Below, piece by piece: positions 5,020 through 5,772 of a stretch of DNA of 5,772 nucleotides. Numbering within the stretch: the stretch's first letter is position 1; the number at the start of each line of letters is the position of its first letter. The notes below the pieces were generated by a model. The model was not told the DNA's origin, searched no databases, and was given only the letters and a program-made list of their open reading frames with translations. Made by a program: the position numbers and the translations under genes. This DNA is from Actinomycetota bacterium (GTDB lineage Bacteria > Actinomycetota > Actinomycetes > Mycobacteriales > Jatrophihabitantaceae): assembly GCA_019241805.1 (NCBI GenBank), contig JAFAWL010000389.1:1-5772 (forward strand), in the 5' to 3' direction.

Positions 5020-5772
5020 ATGGGCGAGGATGTCGAGCGGACCGAGTTCACCCGGCAGGACCGGCAGGCGTACCGGGCGAAGGTGCGGCGATGTCTGGAC
5101 GTGTTCGCCCGGATGCTGTCGGAGTCGAAATTCGACTTCGAGCGGCCGCTGACGGGGCTTGAAATCGAGTTCAATCTGGTCGACTCGGCCAGCGATCCGG
5201 CCATGCGTAACGCCGAGGTGCTCACCGCGATCGCCAACGACGCGTTCCAGACCGAGCTCGGCCAGTTCAACATCGAGATCAACGTTCGGCCGCGATCTTT
5301 GGCCGGTACCGCGGTCGTCGACCTCGAGCGGGAGCTTCGAGCCAGCTTGAACGACGCTGAGACCCGCTCGAACGAGGTCGGCGCGCACATCGTGATGATC
5401 GGCATGTTGCCCACACTCGACGCCGACCACTTGACCGGTGAGTCGCTGAGCGCAAATCCGCGCTATGCGTTGATCAATGAGCAGATCTTCGCGGCCCGCG
5501 GCGAGGATCTGCATATCTCGATCGACGGGCCGGAGCGGCTGTCGACGTACGCGGACACGATCGCGCCTGAAGCCGCTTGCACGAGCGTGCAGTTCCACCT
5601 GCAGGTCAGCCCGCAGGACTACGCGCGGACGTGGAACGCGGCGCAGTGCATCGCCGGCGTGCAGGTCGCGCTCGGCGCAAACTCGCCGTTCCTGTACGGC
5701 AAGGAGTTGTGGCGCGAAACCCGTATCGCGTTGTTCGAGCAGGCCACCGACACACGTCCCGAGGAGTTGAAG
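5020..5772 (+). CDS. Glutamate-cysteine ligase family protein, 5' part (runs off the window)
   Basis: 251 residues from ATG 5020 to the last base, with no stop, so the gene continues. AGGAG (5008-5012) lies 7 bases upstream, a strong ribosome binding site that fixes the start. Seen: GCS2/carboxylate-amine-ligase-type motifs TGLEIEFNLVD (45-55), ELGQFNIEIN (79-88), LSANPRYALINEQIFAARGE (143-162), APEAACTSVQFHLQVSP (182-198) and GANSPFLYGKELWRETRI (219-236). The acidic residues E48, E50 and E86 and H193 are candidate metal/glutamate ligands by family analogy. Known for the family: ATP-dependent coupling of glutamate to an amine such as cysteine. Many actinobacterial members are only annotated as family proteins, and they make mycothiol rather than glutathione, so the substrate is uncertain. 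It could be an EgtA-like or unassigned ligase. The open antisense frame across 4678-5598 is a GC-bias shadow. Confidence 0.88.
   Translation, partial: MGEDVERTEFTRQDRQAYRAKVRRCLDVFARMLSESKFDFERPLTGLEIEFNLVDSASDPAMRNAEVLTAIANDAFQTELGQFNIEINVRPRSLAGTAVVDLERELRASLNDAETRSNEVGAHIVMIGMLPTLDADHLTGESLSANPRYALINEQIFAARGEDLHISIDGPERLSTYADTIAPEAACTSVQFHLQVSPQDYARTWNAAQCIAGVQVALGANSPFLYGKELWRETRIALFEQATDTRPEELK

Noticed and set aside
4678..5598. 306-codon open frame on the minus strand
   Set aside because: It is antisense to the well-supported ligase gene, is Arg/Gly/Val-rich without motifs, and only its last 25 or so codons are meaningful, as the frame B part of the DUF1345 remnant.

Overview
The window comes from a high-GC, polar-growing, probably filamentous actinobacterium. 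The evidence is the strong G/C bias at third codon positions and a linked pair of long coiled-coil genes that match the Streptomyces scy-filP arrangement. Apart from one AT-richer promoter stretch (about 3720-3800), the base composition is uniform. I see no tRNA, rRNA, CRISPR array, insertion sequence or phage gene.

Layout, left to right. (1) 2-502 (+) is the 3' end of an SGNH/GDSL-type hydrolase. (2) A 31-bp tandem duplication lies at 505-566. It covers the end of a convergent gene at 541-957 (-), a small unknown protein with a C-terminal CxxH...CxxC zinc-ribbon-like motif. (3) 1045-2601 (+) encodes a 518-residue Ala/Glu/Arg-rich coiled-coil protein (short Scy-like). It overlaps by ATGA the 2598-3704 (+) gene, a FilP orthologue with a DivIVA-type N-terminal motif. 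(4) 3705-3865 is a structured promoter region with two related palindromes. It precedes 3866-4474 (+), an unrecognised cytosolic-looking protein. (5) A strong GC hairpin at 4488-4517 separates this gene from the convergent remnant of a DUF1345 membrane-protein gene (4520-4925, -). The remnant carries an internal deletion, a nonsense codon and a frameshift. (6) 5020 to the window end (+) is the 5' part of a glutamate-cysteine-ligase-family gene with a good ribosome binding site.

How the genes work together: only the scy-like/filP pair forms a clear functional unit. It is a translationally coupled cytoskeletal module expected to work with DivIVA at growing cell poles. The other genes look like ordinary single-gene chromosomal neighbours. 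The most notable discoveries are the triple-lesion DUF1345 pseudogene, which is readable only by following three frames, the uninterrupted 11-residue repeats in FilP, the tandem duplication that copies a stop codon, and the palindrome-bearing promoter of the unknown gene. I found no convincing new multi-gene defence, metabolic or mobile system.
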